Origin: JBKEDF01 sp047975325
GTDB taxonomy: Bacteria; Pseudomonadota; Alphaproteobacteria; Rhodobacterales; Rhodobacteraceae
DNA length: 64,000 nt
Assembly (NCBI GenBank): GCA_047975325.1
Contig: JBKEDF010000052.1
Coordinates: 42,659 to 106,658 of the forward strand
Reading direction: 5' to 3'
Numbering within the stretch: the stretch's first letter is position 1; each line of letters opens with the position of its first letter. The notes under the pieces were generated by a model, which worked only from the letters and a program-made list of their open reading frames with translations, was not told where the DNA came from and did no database searches. This document shows positions 34,127 to 42,899 of this stretch, piece after piece. A program made the position numbers and the translations under genes.

Positions 34127-36643
34127 TCAGTCCAGCCTGCGTTCGACTTCCTCGCGTTCGAAGATCTCGATCACATCGTCCTTGCGGATATCCTCATAAC
34201 GCTCGAATGCCATACCGCATTCCTGACCCGAGGAGACTTCCGCCACCTCGTCCTTGTAGCGCTTGAGCGTCTTCAGCGTGCCTTCGTGGATCACGACATC
34301 GTCGCGCAGAAGCCGAACACCGGCTGAACGACGCGCCACCCCTTCAGTAACGAGACAGCCCGCGACATTGCCGACGCCAGTGATGCGGAACACTTCCTGA
34401 ATCCTGGCATAGCCGATGAAATGTTCGCGCACTTCTGCCGTAAGCAGCCCCGAGGCAGCATCCTTGATATCATCCACAAGGTCATAGATTACGCTGTAAT
34501 AGCGCAGCTCCACGCCCTTCTGATTGGCCGAATTCCGCGCCGAGGCATTGGCCCGCACGTTGAATCCGATGATCGGGGCGTTGGAGGCTTCGGCAAGGCC
34601 GACATCGGTATCGGTAATCGCACCGACCCCGTAATGCAGCACACGGACGCGAACCTCATCATTGCCAATCTTTTCCAACGCCTGAACAATGGCCTCGGCG
34701 GAACCCTGCACATCGGCCTTCACCAGAAGCGGCAGTTCCGAGACGTTCTTATCCGCCGCGGCCTTGGCCATAAGCTGTTCCAGCGAGGTCGCGGCACCAG
34801 CGGCTGCGCGTTTGTCCTTCGCGGCCTGTTCGCGGTAATCGGCGATTTCACGCGCCTGGGCCTCGGTCGGAACCACATTCAGCACATCACCAGCCGCGGG
34901 CGTACCGTTCAGGCCCAGAACCTCAACGGGAACTGAAGGCTTGGCTTCATTCACCCGCTTGCCCTGATCATTGATCAGGGCACGGACCTTGCCCCATTGT
35001 TCGCCCACGACAAAGATATCACCGCGCTTCAGCGTCCCGCTCTGGACAAGCACCGTCGCAACCGGGCCACGGCCCACGTCAAGCTGGGCTTCGATCACGG
35101 CCCCCTGCGCCGCCCGATTCGGATTGGCTTTCAGTTCCAGGATTTCCGCCTGCAGCGTGATAGCTTCCAGAAGATTGTCCAGCCCCTGCCCGGTCTTGGC
35201 CGACACTTCCACATCCTGCACTTCACCGGACATCTTTTCGACGATAACCTCATGCTGGAGCAGATCTGTGCGGACCTTGTCAGGGTTGGCGCCGTCCTTG
35301 TCGATCTTGTTGATCGCCACGATCATCGGCACTTCGGCGGCCTTGGCGTGGTTGATCGCTTCAACCGTCTGCGGCATCACCGCATCATCGGCCGCAACCA
35401 CCAGAATGACGATATCCGTTACATTCGCACCGCGCGCACGCATTGAGGTAAAGGCCGCATGGCCCGGCGTGTCGAGGAAGGTGATCTGTCCACCCGTTTC
35501 GGTTTTCACCTGATAGGCGCCGATATGCTGGGTGATGCCTCCGGCTTCGCCCGAGGCGACATTGGCCTTGCGCAACGCATCCAGAAGCGAGGTCTTGCCG
35601 TGATCGACATGCCCCATGATCGCAACCACCGGCGGGCGGGGTTTCAGATCCTCGGGGGCATCCTCAACGGTATCAATAACCTGTTCCACGTCGGCGTCGG
35701 AAACCCGCACGGCCTTGTGGCCAAATTCCTCGATCACCAGTTCGGCAGTATCGGCGTCGATGGTCTGGTTCATGGTAACCATCATGCCCATCTTCATCAG
35801 TGCCTTGACAACATCGGCGGCCCGTTCCGTCATCCGGTTGGCCAATTCGCTGACTACGATGGTTTCCGGAAGCTGGACATCGCGGAATTGCTTTTCGGCC
35901 TTGTGGCTTTGCCCCATGGCCTTGGCGCGGGCACGTTCCTGCTTGCGCTTCATTGCGGCAAGACTGCGGGTCCGCCGTCCGCCGTCACCTGCCAGCGCAT
36001 CATTCAACGTCAGCTTGCCCGTGCGGCGGTTATCCTCGCCACGGCCCTTGCCGCCACGGCTTTCGCGATCATCCTTGCGCGAATCACGTTCACGATCGGA
36101 CTTGCGCGGACCGGAGCCGGGTTTGTTCGCGGCAGGGCCCTGGTCGGGCATCGGCGCAGCAGCGGCCGGGGCGTTGCGTTCCTCTTCGGCGGCACGGCGG
36201 GCAACTTCTGCTGCTTCGCGACGCTGGCGTTCCTCTTCCTCGGCTTTCGCCTTCAGCGCCTCTTCGCGTTCGCGGTCCTCACGCTCCCTGGCCTCAGCTT
36301 CCTCGCGCCGGCGCTGGCGTTCTTCCTCACGCTGGCGTTCTTCCTCGGCACGACGTTCGGCCTCCTCGGCCTCACGGGCCTTGGCGGCACGCAGCGCCAT
36401 AAGGCGGCGTTCCATTTCCGCATCGGAAATACCGGCCGGGCGCTTCGAAGGGTCGCCCATATGTGGCCCCTTGCCGGAAGCCGCGCCGGAGGACGGCGCG
36501 CCGGGCTTTGGTACCACCACACGCTTGCGCTTCGTCTCGACCACGACATTCTTGGTACGCCCATGGCTGAAGCTCTGCTTCACCTGACCGGACCGCGGCG
36601 TGCCACCAAGGCCGAGGGTTTTCTTACCGTCTGTATCGCTCAT
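34127..36643 (-). CDS. infB: Translation initiation factor IF-2
   Basis: An 838-residue GTPase that places fMet-tRNA on the 30S subunit. The N-terminus KTLGLGGTPRSGQVKQSFSH is the alphaproteobacterial IF-2 start. A long charged Glu/Arg-rich, coiled-coil-like region (about 95-190) follows. The G domain carries GHVDHGKTSLLDAL (from about 341) and later DTPGHAAF and NKIDK. The ATG at 36643 matches family starts; ATG 36655 is a less likely alternative. It is the last gene of the rimP-nusA-ylxR-infB operon and ends at an intrinsic terminator. Confidence 0.96.
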   Translation of the reverse strand: MSDTDGKKTLGLGGTPRSGQVKQSFSHGRTKNVVVETKRKRVVVPKPGAPSSGAASGKGPHMGDPSKRPAGISDAEMERRLMALRAAKAREAEEAERRAEEERQREEERQRRREEAEAREREDREREEALKAKAEEEERQRREAAEVARRAAEEERNAPAAAAPMPDQGPAANKPGSGPRKSDRERDSRKDDRESRGGKGRGEDNRRTGKLTLNDALAGDGGRRTRSLAAMKRKQERARAKAMGQSHKAEKQFRDVQLPETIVVSELANRMTERAADVVKALMKMGMMVTMNQTIDADTAELVIEEFGHKAVRVSDADVEQVIDTVEDAPEDLKPRPPVVAIMGHVDHGKTSLLDALRKANVASGEAGGITQHIGAYQVKTETGGQITFLDTPGHAAFTSMRARGANVTDIVILVVAADDAVMPQTVEAINHAKAAEVPMIVAINKIDKDGANPDKVRTDLLQHEVIVEKMSGEVQDVEVSAKTGQGLDNLLEAITLQAEILELKANPNRAAQGAVIEAQLDVGRGPVATVLVQSGTLKRGDIFVVGEQWGKVRALINDQGKRVNEAKPSVPVEVLGLNGTPAAGDVLNVVPTEAQAREIADYREQAAKDKRAAAGAATSLEQLMAKAAADKNVSELPLLVKADVQGSAEAIVQALEKIGNDEVRVRVLHYGVGAITDTDVGLAEASNAPIIGFNVRANASARNSANQKGVELRYYSVIYDLVDDIKDAASGLLTAEVREHFIGYARIQEVFRITGVGNVAGCLVTEGVARRSAGVRLLRDDVVIHEGTLKTLKRYKDEVAEVSSGQECGMAFERYEDIRKDDVIEIFEREEVERRLD

Positions 36644-36651
36644 GCGTCTCG

Positions 36652-37272
36652 TCATTCCCTTCCGGCGAAATTTTCGCCGACTTTCCCACGGATACCCGCG
36701 AGCCTTGCGGCTTCCTCTACAACACGTGTCGTGAGTCCACCAGCAGCAAGCGCGCCGTGTATTGCATGTTCCCGGCCGAAAGCCAAACCCATTTCCCGGG
36801 CCGTCAAACAACCGATAAAACCATTCACCCCGGTCGGTGGGCGAAGCTTTGCCTTTCCCCGTTCCGACCCGTCACTGGCCTGAAGAAGAACCGCCGCGCG
36901 GCCCGTTTCAAGCCAGCCTTTCACCTTCTCATAACCCGTCACCGCCAAACCGGCCTTTCGAGCCAGGCTGACAAGCTCAACGACCCTTTGCGCCATCAGG
37001 CCCTCGATCAGATCGACAAAGCCCTCCGGCACGGTCACGGGCTGGCGGGCCGCCCGGGCAAAAAGCCCCTTTGACACCGCCCTTTCAAGCACCCTGCGAT
37101 CCGCCGCAGCATAAAATCCCCGCCCCGGCAAACGCCCCGCCAGATCCGGCACCACCTGCCCATCTGGGCCAAGACAGAACCGGATCAGCCCGGCCTTCGG
37201 CTGGCTCGTTCCGCTGACGATACAGCGCCGCTCGGGTTCATCCCGATCCTTGTTACGGCCCCCACGCGCCAT
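36652..37272 (-). CDS. YlxR-type (DUF448) RNA-binding protein with L7Ae-like domain
   Basis: A 206-residue protein. The N-terminal DUF448/YlxR domain shows ERRCIVSG and LPGRGFYAAADRRVLERAV. A C-terminal segment (about 90-180, VVELVSLARKAGLAVTGYEKV) resembles the L7Ae/YlxQ fold, so this looks like the fused YlxR-YlxQ form common in alphaproteobacteria. Both domains occur in nusA-infB operons of other bacteria as separate genes. A role in RNA binding and transcription or translation control is inferred. The gap to nusA is 17 bases. Confidence 0.88.
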   Translation of the reverse strand: MARGGRNKDRDEPERRCIVSGTSQPKAGLIRFCLGPDGQVVPDLAGRLPGRGFYAAADRRVLERAVSKGLFARAARQPVTVPEGFVDLIEGLMAQRVVELVSLARKAGLAVTGYEKVKGWLETGRAAVLLQASDGSERGKAKLRPPTGVNGFIGCLTAREMGLAFGREHAIHGALAAGGLTTRVVEEAARLAGIRGKVGENFAGRE

Positions 37273-37289
37273 CGGACCAGCGGCCTTTA

Positions 37290-38897
37290 TCAGGCCTCTT
37301 CCTCCGCTTCATCGGCTTCTTCTGCTTCAGCTGCCAGATCCGCCGGATCAACCCAGCCCAACATCACGCGCGCGGTCATGACAAGATGCTGCGCCTCTTC
37401 GAGCGAAACGTCAAACTTTTCGAGCACCCCATCATCCTTGACACGCTGACCATCCACCGTGGTCCAGCCACCGGCCAGTTCCCAATCGGCACAGGTTGCG
37501 AAATCTTCAAGCGTCTTGATCCCATCCTGCGCCAGAGCCTCCAGCATCTGCGGGGTCAGCCCCTCAAATGCCACCAGGCTATCCTCAACCCCCAATGCGC
37601 GGGCGGATTCCAGCGCCTTGGCATTTGCGGCCTCGATATGGTCACGGGCGCGGGCCTGAAGCTCTGCCGCGGTATCCTCATCGAAACCGTCGATAGACAG
37701 GAATTCATCCACCTCGACATAGGCGACCTCTTCGAGATTGGTGAAGCCTTCGGCCACCAGAAGCTGGGCCATCATTTCATCGATATCAAGGGTCTCCATG
37801 AAAAGCGCAGTGCGTTCCACGAATTCCGCTTGGCGGCGTGCCGATTCGTCGGTTTCTGTCATGATATCGATATCAAGCCCGGTCAGCTGGCTGCCCAAGC
37901 GCACATTCTGCCCTCGCCGACCGATGGCAAGCGAAAGCTGTTCATCGGGAACAACGACCTCGATCTTCGCAGCTTCCTCATCGAAAACCACCTTGGAAAC
38001 TTCGGCCGGTTGCAGCGCGTTGACGAGGAAGGTCGCAATATCCTCATTCCATGGAATGATATCGATCTTCTCACCCTGAAGTTCATTCACCACCGCCTGT
38101 ACGCGGCTGCCGCGCATCCCGACGCAAGCCCCCACCGGATCAATGGAGTTATCATAGGAAATCACGGCAATTTTCGCGCGGCTGCCCGGATCACGTGCCA
38201 CGGCCTTGATTTCAATGATGCCGTCGTAGATTTCCGGCACTTCCATCTTGAAAAGTTCCGCCATGAATTGCGGATCGGTGCGCGACAGGAAAACCTGCGG
38301 CCCTCGTGTTTCCCGTCGGACATCCTTGATATAGCAGCGGATCCGGTCATTCGGGCGATAGGCCTCACGGCCAATCTTTTCATTGCGCCGCAGGATACCT
38401 TCGCCGCGACCTATATCCACGATCAGGTTGCCATATTCCTCGCGCTTGACGATCCCGTTGATGATCGTCCCGGCACGATCCTTGAATTCTTCATATTGCC
38501 GGTCGCGCTCCGCCTCGCGGACCTTTTGCAGAATGACCTGCTTGGCCGATTGCGCGGCGATACGCCCCATATCCACGGGTGGCACCTCATCCACGATCTC
38601 ATCGCCAATCTGGGGGTCCGCAAGATGGGCTTTGGCCTGCGCGACCGTCATCTGCGCATGGTGGTTTTCCATCTCTTCATCCGCCACGACAGTGCGGATA
38701 CGGGTAAAGGTCGCGCGTCCCGTGCGCCGATCGATCGCCACCCGGATATCAAGCTCCGCTCCATAGCGGGACTTGGCAGCCCGGGCGAGGCTTTCCTCCA
38801 TCGCCTGAATCACCAGATCCGGGTCGATCATCTTTTCCCGGGCCACCGCCTCTGCGGTTTGCAATAGTTCAAGCTGGTTGGCAGAAGTAATCGCCAT
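37290..38897 (-). CDS. nusA: Transcription termination/antitermination factor NusA
   Basis: A 535-residue RNA polymerase-associated factor controlling pausing, termination and antitermination. It has the N-terminal RNAP-binding domain, an S1 domain (about 135-200, with IVKREEYGNLIVDIGRGEG), two KH domains (DPVGACVGMRGSRVQAVVNEL and SLAIGRRGQNVRLGSQL), and C-terminal helix-hairpin-helix acidic repeats ending in a Glu/Asp-rich tail. It lies between rimP and ylxR with short gaps. Confidence 0.97.
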   Translation of the reverse strand: MAITSANQLELLQTAEAVAREKMIDPDLVIQAMEESLARAAKSRYGAELDIRVAIDRRTGRATFTRIRTVVADEEMENHHAQMTVAQAKAHLADPQIGDEIVDEVPPVDMGRIAAQSAKQVILQKVREAERDRQYEEFKDRAGTIINGIVKREEYGNLIVDIGRGEGILRRNEKIGREAYRPNDRIRCYIKDVRRETRGPQVFLSRTDPQFMAELFKMEVPEIYDGIIEIKAVARDPGSRAKIAVISYDNSIDPVGACVGMRGSRVQAVVNELQGEKIDIIPWNEDIATFLVNALQPAEVSKVVFDEEAAKIEVVVPDEQLSLAIGRRGQNVRLGSQLTGLDIDIMTETDESARRQAEFVERTALFMETLDIDEMMAQLLVAEGFTNLEEVAYVEVDEFLSIDGFDEDTAAELQARARDHIEAANAKALESARALGVEDSLVAFEGLTPQMLEALAQDGIKTLEDFATCADWELAGGWTTVDGQRVKDDGVLEKFDVSLEEAQHLVMTARVMLGWVDPADLAAEAEEADEAEEEA

Positions 38898-38915
38898 GGT
38901 TTCCTCCAGGCCTCG

Positions 38916-39530
38916 TCAGTGTTTCGTCACGGGGGCATCATCGGCGGCTTCCGCCTCATCCCCTTCGGTTTCCACGATTTCATCGAAATCGGCTTCGTTG
39001 AACGCGCCCGCATCCTCGCGCTGGCGCAGCATTACGGCAATCAGTTCATCAGTCAGGATCAGCTTCGCATCCGAAAGCCAGTCGAATTGCAATCCGATGG
39101 TCACGGGTTCACCCTGTTCGTCAATCTCGATCAGCACCTCATCGCCTTCGGTCCCGCCCAAGACACCCTTGAAACGGCGACGGCCATCTATCAATTCGGT
39201 TGTCTCGACCCGGGCTTCATAGCCTTCCCACATGTCGAAATCCTTCAACCGGGTCAACGGCCGGTCAATCCCGGGGGAAGACACTTCAAGCGTATAGGCG
39301 TCGGCAATCGGATCTTCCACATCCAGAACTGCCGAAACGGTGGTGGAAATCTTTGCACAATCCTCCACCACAATCCCGCCTTCGGGACGATCCGCCATGA
39401 TCTGAAGCAGGCGGGTCTTGCCGCTCATCAACCGGATGCGCACCAATTCGAACCCCAATGCCTCAATGACCGGGGTAACTATGGCAGCCAGGCGCCTGTC
39501 GATGGCAGTTTTGGCAATGAGGTCCGACAT
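38916..39530 (-). CDS. rimP: Ribosome maturation factor RimP
   Basis: A 204-residue protein needed for 30S subunit maturation. VIEALGFELVRIRLM and the middle YTLEVSSPGIDRPLTRLKDF are the RimP signatures. The acidic C-terminal tail (about 175-200) is longer than in the E. coli protein. It is the first gene of the nusA-infB operon. Its ribosome site (AGAGG) lies directly behind the T-tract of a terminator-like hairpin, see the separate entry. Confidence 0.93.
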   Translation of the reverse strand: MSDLIAKTAIDRRLAAIVTPVIEALGFELVRIRLMSGKTRLLQIMADRPEGGIVVEDCAKISTTVSAVLDVEDPIADAYTLEVSSPGIDRPLTRLKDFDMWEGYEARVETTELIDGRRRFKGVLGGTEGDEVLIEIDEQGEPVTIGLQFDWLSDAKLILTDELIAVMLRQREDAGAFNEADFDEIVETEGDEAEAADDAPVTKH

Positions 39531-39542
39531 TCCTTGCCTCTG

Positions 39543-39568
39543 AAAATAAAAAACGGGCCACAGGCCCG
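39543..39568 (-). terminator. Terminator-like hairpin abutting the rimP ribosome site
   Basis: On the minus strand CGGGCC-TGT-GGCCCG is followed by TTTTTTATTTT, a good intrinsic terminator. It lies between dgkA (stop at 39674) and rimP (start 39530), and only 12 bases separate the T-tract from the rimP start codon. It may end dgkA transcripts, or act as an attenuator in the leader of the rimP-nusA-infB operon. Confidence 0.8.
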
Positions 39569-39619
39569 CCGCAGGATTCGGTAGTTCCGGGTGTGGACGC
39601 CGGATCCGCTGTTGTCAGC

Positions 39620-39648
39620 GATATAGGCCAAACCGCAACCCGGCGCAA
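39620..39648 (-). promoter_or_regulatory. Candidate promoter of the rimP-nusA-infB operon
   Basis: On the minus strand TTGCGC (39648-39643) and TATATC (39625-39620) are 17 bases apart. A start near 39613 would give a leader of about 83 bases containing the terminator-like hairpin at 39543-39568. The match to consensus is moderate. Confidence 0.4.
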
Positions 39649-39673
39649 GGGCAATGACGCCCCTGCATGGCAC

Positions 39674-40069
39674 TCAGATCAGCTGGAAGAAAACAACCCC
39701 GACATAGGCGCAGTTCGCGACGATCAGCAGGAAACAGGCAAGTGAGCCCAGATCCTTTGCATCCCTGGCCGCATCGGACCACTGTGGGGAAATCTGGTTC
39801 GTCAGCACCTCTATTGCGGTGTTGAGCGCCTCCACGGCAAGCAGGATGGCGAACAATATCCCGTATAGCAGCCATTGCCCCACCGTGGCCCCGCCGAATG
39901 CCAGCAACAGCGCACCAATGGCACCACCAATCAATTCATGCCGTGCCGCCGTCTCCTGCATCAGCGGTCGAAACCCCGCCAACGAATACAAGGTCGCATC
40001 CACAAGGTGCAGCAAACCTTCTCTTGGTTTCGGTATTTCCTGGGAACTGCCGGGGTCCTCCTCGGGCAT
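39674..40069 (-). CDS. dgkA: Diacylglycerol kinase
   Basis: A 131-residue integral membrane kinase with three hydrophobic helices, phosphorylating diacylglycerol to phosphatidic acid for lipid recycling. The signature EALNTAIE is at residues 80-87, with the conserved Glu in RPLMQETAARHE at the first helix. The ATG at 40069 is chosen because a strong GGAGGAG ribosome site lies 7 bases ahead; the longer frame to 40126 has no such site and no family resemblance. Confidence 0.92.
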   Translation of the reverse strand: MPEEDPGSSQEIPKPREGLLHLVDATLYSLAGFRPLMQETAARHELIGGAIGALLLAFGGATVGQWLLYGILFAILLAVEALNTAIEVLTNQISPQWSDAARDAKDLGSLACFLLIVANCAYVGVVFFQLI

Positions 40070-40422
40070 TCTGCAACTCCTCCATCCTTGCAAACCACGC
40101 AACATCCGCATCGGGCATGATGACAAGGAGGCCTATCGTATCTTGCCTTCAACATAAATCATCATTCACTACGTATTTTCTCAGGTTTTGGAGAATTTAT
40201 TCCCGGTTATTCATCTGTAAAAACTCCACACCATTACAATTCCCCATAGATTGCATTGCAATGATGTGGAATTCATGAACGGAAACAAAATAACGGGGAA
40301 TCCGATGTCAGGAAGGCGGGGGCCGATCAGCCTGACCAACGGCACCGGAAGACCAGATGATAACCGCCCCCCCGCAACAACATGCTGCGGGGGGCGGTTA
40401 TCATCAGTAAGGGATCAGATTT
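40070..40422. other. 353-base intergenic region between dgkA and the WecG/TagA-type gene
   Basis: No gene is supported. It contains the dgkA ribosome site, an AT-rich stretch (about 40140-40300) likely to hold the dgkA promoter, a short symmetric element ATTGCA-T-TGCAAT at 40250-40262, and a long hairpin at 40356-40405 behind the WecG/TagA-type gene. Short open frames here show no family resemblance. Confidence 0.6.
40356..40405 (-). terminator. 20-bp hairpin behind the WecG/TagA-type gene
   Basis: A 21-base left arm starting GATGATAACCGCC pairs with a 20-base right arm ending GGCGGTTATCATC, around a 9-base loop; the only flaw is one bulged C in the C-run (seven C against six G). It starts 18 bases past the stop of the minus-strand gene. 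No T-tract follows, so it could be a terminator, an mRNA end protector or another structured element. Confidence 0.6.
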
Positions 40423-41196
40423 TCAGATTTGTGGGGCGGCACCATGTTGAAGCCGCATGCGCAACGCTTCCCGTGCCTGGCGCGGCAGTATCAAGGCGCA
40501 AGCCACATAGCGCGGCACCATCCGGCGCGGGCTTTGCGCCATGCGCCAGCACCATTCCATACCGACGCGGCGCATCCATAGCGGCGCGCGGCGTTGATGG
40601 CCCGACAGGAAATCCAGCCCCGCCCCGATTGAGGCAAAACCCATTTCCGGCGCAATCCCACGCCCCAAGGCGGCAAAACGTTCCTGTTTGGGCGCGCCAA
40701 GTGCCAGAAAACACAGGCCCGGCCCAATCTGCGCAAGGTCACTGAGGATCTGCCGCGCCTCCGCCCCTTCGGGATCAAAACCATAGGGAGGCGCAATCCG
40801 CGACACGATCTCCAGCCCCGGGACAGCCTGCTGCAACGAAGCCGCAGCCCCGGCCAGGGCCTCATTACTGCTGCCCACCAAGGCCACCGGACGCCCGGAA
40901 TCCCGCGCCGCCCGCGCAAGGGGGATCACCATATCCGATCCGGGCACAAGGCTTACGTCCTGCCTGGCGAGACGCGAGAGCCAGACAATCGGATTGCCAT
41001 CCGCAACCACGAAATCCTGTGCGCCATAGGCCTTGCGAAACGCAGGATCAACGTGGAGTTTCACCAGATGATCCAGGTTGATTGTTGCCAGAGCAAATCC
41101 TTTACCCCGCGTCAAATAATCTTTCGTCGTTTCTAAAATCGCGTCTACGTTAAAATGTGTCACGCGAAGACGCGTTTGTTCAAACACGAACTCCAT
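40423..41196 (-). CDS. WecG/TagA/CpsF-family glycosyltransferase
   Basis: About 257 residues. The family transfers a sugar, often ManNAc or ManNAcA, onto a lipid-linked GlcNAc in enterobacterial common antigen, teichoic acid or capsule synthesis, at the inner face of the membrane. FALATINLDHLVKLHVD, VVADGNPIVWLSRL (catalytic Asp) and LGAPKQERFA are the family motifs. The ATG at 41196 is used; two GTG codons upstream are in frame but less likely. It diverges from an O-antigen polymerase-like gene across an AT-rich region. The sugar and acceptor here are not known. Confidence 0.88.
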   Translation of the reverse strand: MEFVFEQTRLRVTHFNVDAILETTKDYLTRGKGFALATINLDHLVKLHVDPAFRKAYGAQDFVVADGNPIVWLSRLARQDVSLVPGSDMVIPLARAARDSGRPVALVGSSNEALAGAAASLQQAVPGLEIVSRIAPPYGFDPEGAEARQILSDLAQIGPGLCFLALGAPKQERFAALGRGIAPEMGFASIGAGLDFLSGHQRRAPLWMRRVGMEWCWRMAQSPRRMVPRYVACALILPRQAREALRMRLQHGAAPQI

Positions 41197-41480
41197 ATCT
41201 ATCACCACATATTAAATCCTGAATGTTATTAACACATCTTAACGGGAATGGCGAAGAGTTAAGATATGAAATCCACAACAAAATACCGTCAAAATACGGA
41301 AATTAACCGTGGACCTTACGTAACGATAAGAACGGTTTCTTGTTATAATTGTGTTAATTATAATTAAACACGCATAACGTGTAATATTTAATAGGCAAAT
41401 ATTGAAAACAACACATAATGGAATAGAAAACGAATCTATGCTAGGGCTACCGCCCGATTTTTCCGAAACTGATTGCTCCG
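41197..41480. promoter_or_regulatory. AT-rich divergent promoter region with operator-like repeats
   Basis: A strikingly AT-rich stretch in a GC-rich genome. It holds TTAAC twice exactly 10 bases apart (41229 and 41239), and an inverted repeat ATCTTAAC/GTTAAGAT (41236-41243 and 41258-41265). A second inverted repeat, TTATAATT/AATTATAA (41343-41350 and 41356-41363), contains TATAAT hexamers. It serves both the WecG/TagA-type gene and the polymerase-like gene. Binding by an AT-preferring regulator is plausible but unproven. Confidence 0.6.
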
Positions 41481-42899
41481 ATGCCAAACGCCCTTGCCTA
41501 TCTCATGCTGTTGGTCTGGCCGTTTATCGCGCTGGCCCTGTTCAACCGCCTCCCGCGCGAAAAGGCGCTCATCTGGTCAATTCTCGGCGCCTACATGTTG
41601 TTGCCGCCGGTCGCAAATTTCAATCTGCCGGGCATACCGGACATCGACAAGTTCACCCTCGCCAGCATCTGTGCACTTGTCCTGACCCTTTTCGTTCTGG
41701 GGGAACGGCCGGGGTTCCTGCCCACTGGAATTGTCGGACGGATCCTCGTGGTGCTTTTTGTTGTCAGCCCCTTCGCCACCACGCTAACCAACCCCGAAAG
41801 CATCAGCATGTTCGCGGCCTATGTCCCGGCGCTGCGCCTTTATGACAGCATTGCCTATATCAGTTATCAGGCCATAGCGCTGATACCCTTCTTCCTCGGC
41901 CGGCATATATTGTCAAAACCGGAAGGGCCAAAGGCACTCGTGCAGGTTCTGGTCACGGCGGGGCTGGTCTATTCAATCCCGATGATGATCGAGGTCCGGC
42001 TTTCCCCTCAGATCAATGTATGGGTTTACGGCTTCTTCGCCCATGATTTCGGCCAATCGATGCGCGGCGGAGGATTCCGCCCCATGGTTTTCATGCCGCA
42101 TGGGCTCTGGGTGGCATTCTTTGCCCTGATGGCCGCAATGTCCGCGCTTGTGATCCTGCGTCATACGCCGGCAGGCGGGCGGGCCAAGGCATTGATGATA
42201 TGGCTATATCTGATGCTTGTCCTGGTATTTTGCCGCAGCACGGGCCCGATGACCTATGCCGCCGCCCTCATCCCGACAATCCTTTTCATCGGCCGACGCT
42301 GGCAGATCCTGATTGCCGCATCTTTCGCGATAATCGTGATCACCTATCCGGCGCTGCGGGGGGCACAGCTGATCCCCCTGGATGCAATCCTGGAACTAGC
42401 CTATTCCTATGATGTTGAACGGCATCAATCGCTCGCCTTCCGGATCCGGAATGAGGAAATCCTGCTTGACCGGGCCGCCGAAAAACCCTGGTTCGGCTGG
42501 GGCGGTTATGGGCGCAACCTGATCCTCAACCCCATGACCGGAGAGATTGAAACCATCCCCGACGGTCAGTGGATCATCACCCTGGGCAGCTACGGCTGGA
42601 TGGGATATATCGCCGAGTTCGGCTTGCTGACCTTGCCATTGCTGCTGCTTGCACGTGAAGCAATGTTGCAAAAAACTATTCGCTTTTCCCCCTATCTGTC
42701 GGCAATCGCGCTGATTTATGCTGCCAATCTGGTGGACCTGCTGCCCAATGCAACCTTGATCCCCTTCAGCTGGCTCATGGCCGGGACGATTCTGGGGCAT
42801 GCGGAAGTCCTGCAGGCAAACCGCCGTCAGGAAAAGGATACGAATATGGAATGGAGCGCACCACTGCAGCCCCGCGAAAAACGAAGGACCATTATCTGA
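41481..42899 (+). CDS. O-antigen polymerase/ligase-like membrane protein (Wzy_C type)
   Basis: A 472-residue protein with roughly ten to twelve membrane helices. After a large loop it carries FRIRNEEILLDRAAEKPWFGWGGYGRN, the R...PW-GxG pattern of the Wzy_C O-antigen ligase/polymerase family. Such proteins polymerise repeat units or join glycans to lipid or protein on the periplasmic side. The hydrophilic tail ends in a short basic stretch. It points toward the PKS operon with 284 bases between, so it may belong to the same pathway but has its own transcription signals. Exact activity is unknown. Confidence 0.78.
   Translation: MPNALAYLMLLVWPFIALALFNRLPREKALIWSILGAYMLLPPVANFNLPGIPDIDKFTLASICALVLTLFVLGERPGFLPTGIVGRILVVLFVVSPFATTLTNPESISMFAAYVPALRLYDSIAYISYQAIALIPFFLGRHILSKPEGPKALVQVLVTAGLVYSIPMMIEVRLSPQINVWVYGFFAHDFGQSMRGGGFRPMVFMPHGLWVAFFALMAAMSALVILRHTPAGGRAKALMIWLYLMLVLVFCRSTGPMTYAAALIPTILFIGRRWQILIAASFAIIVITYPALRGAQLIPLDAILELAYSYDVERHQSLAFRIRNEEILLDRAAEKPWFGWGGYGRNLILNPMTGEIETIPDGQWIITLGSYGWMGYIAEFGLLTLPLLLLAREAMLQKTIRFSPYLSAIALIYAANLVDLLPNATLIPFSWLMAGTILGHAEVLQANRRQEKDTNMEWSAPLQPREKRRTII

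Noticed and set aside
35459..36883. A 474-codon plus-strand open frame opposite infB
   Set aside because: It is antisense to the repetitive charged N-terminal region of IF-2; the hydrophobic look comes from Glu/Arg codons read in reverse.
41229..41243. CtrA binding site in the divergent AT-rich region
   Set aside because: The two TTAA motifs are separated by 6 bases, whereas the CtrA consensus needs 7.
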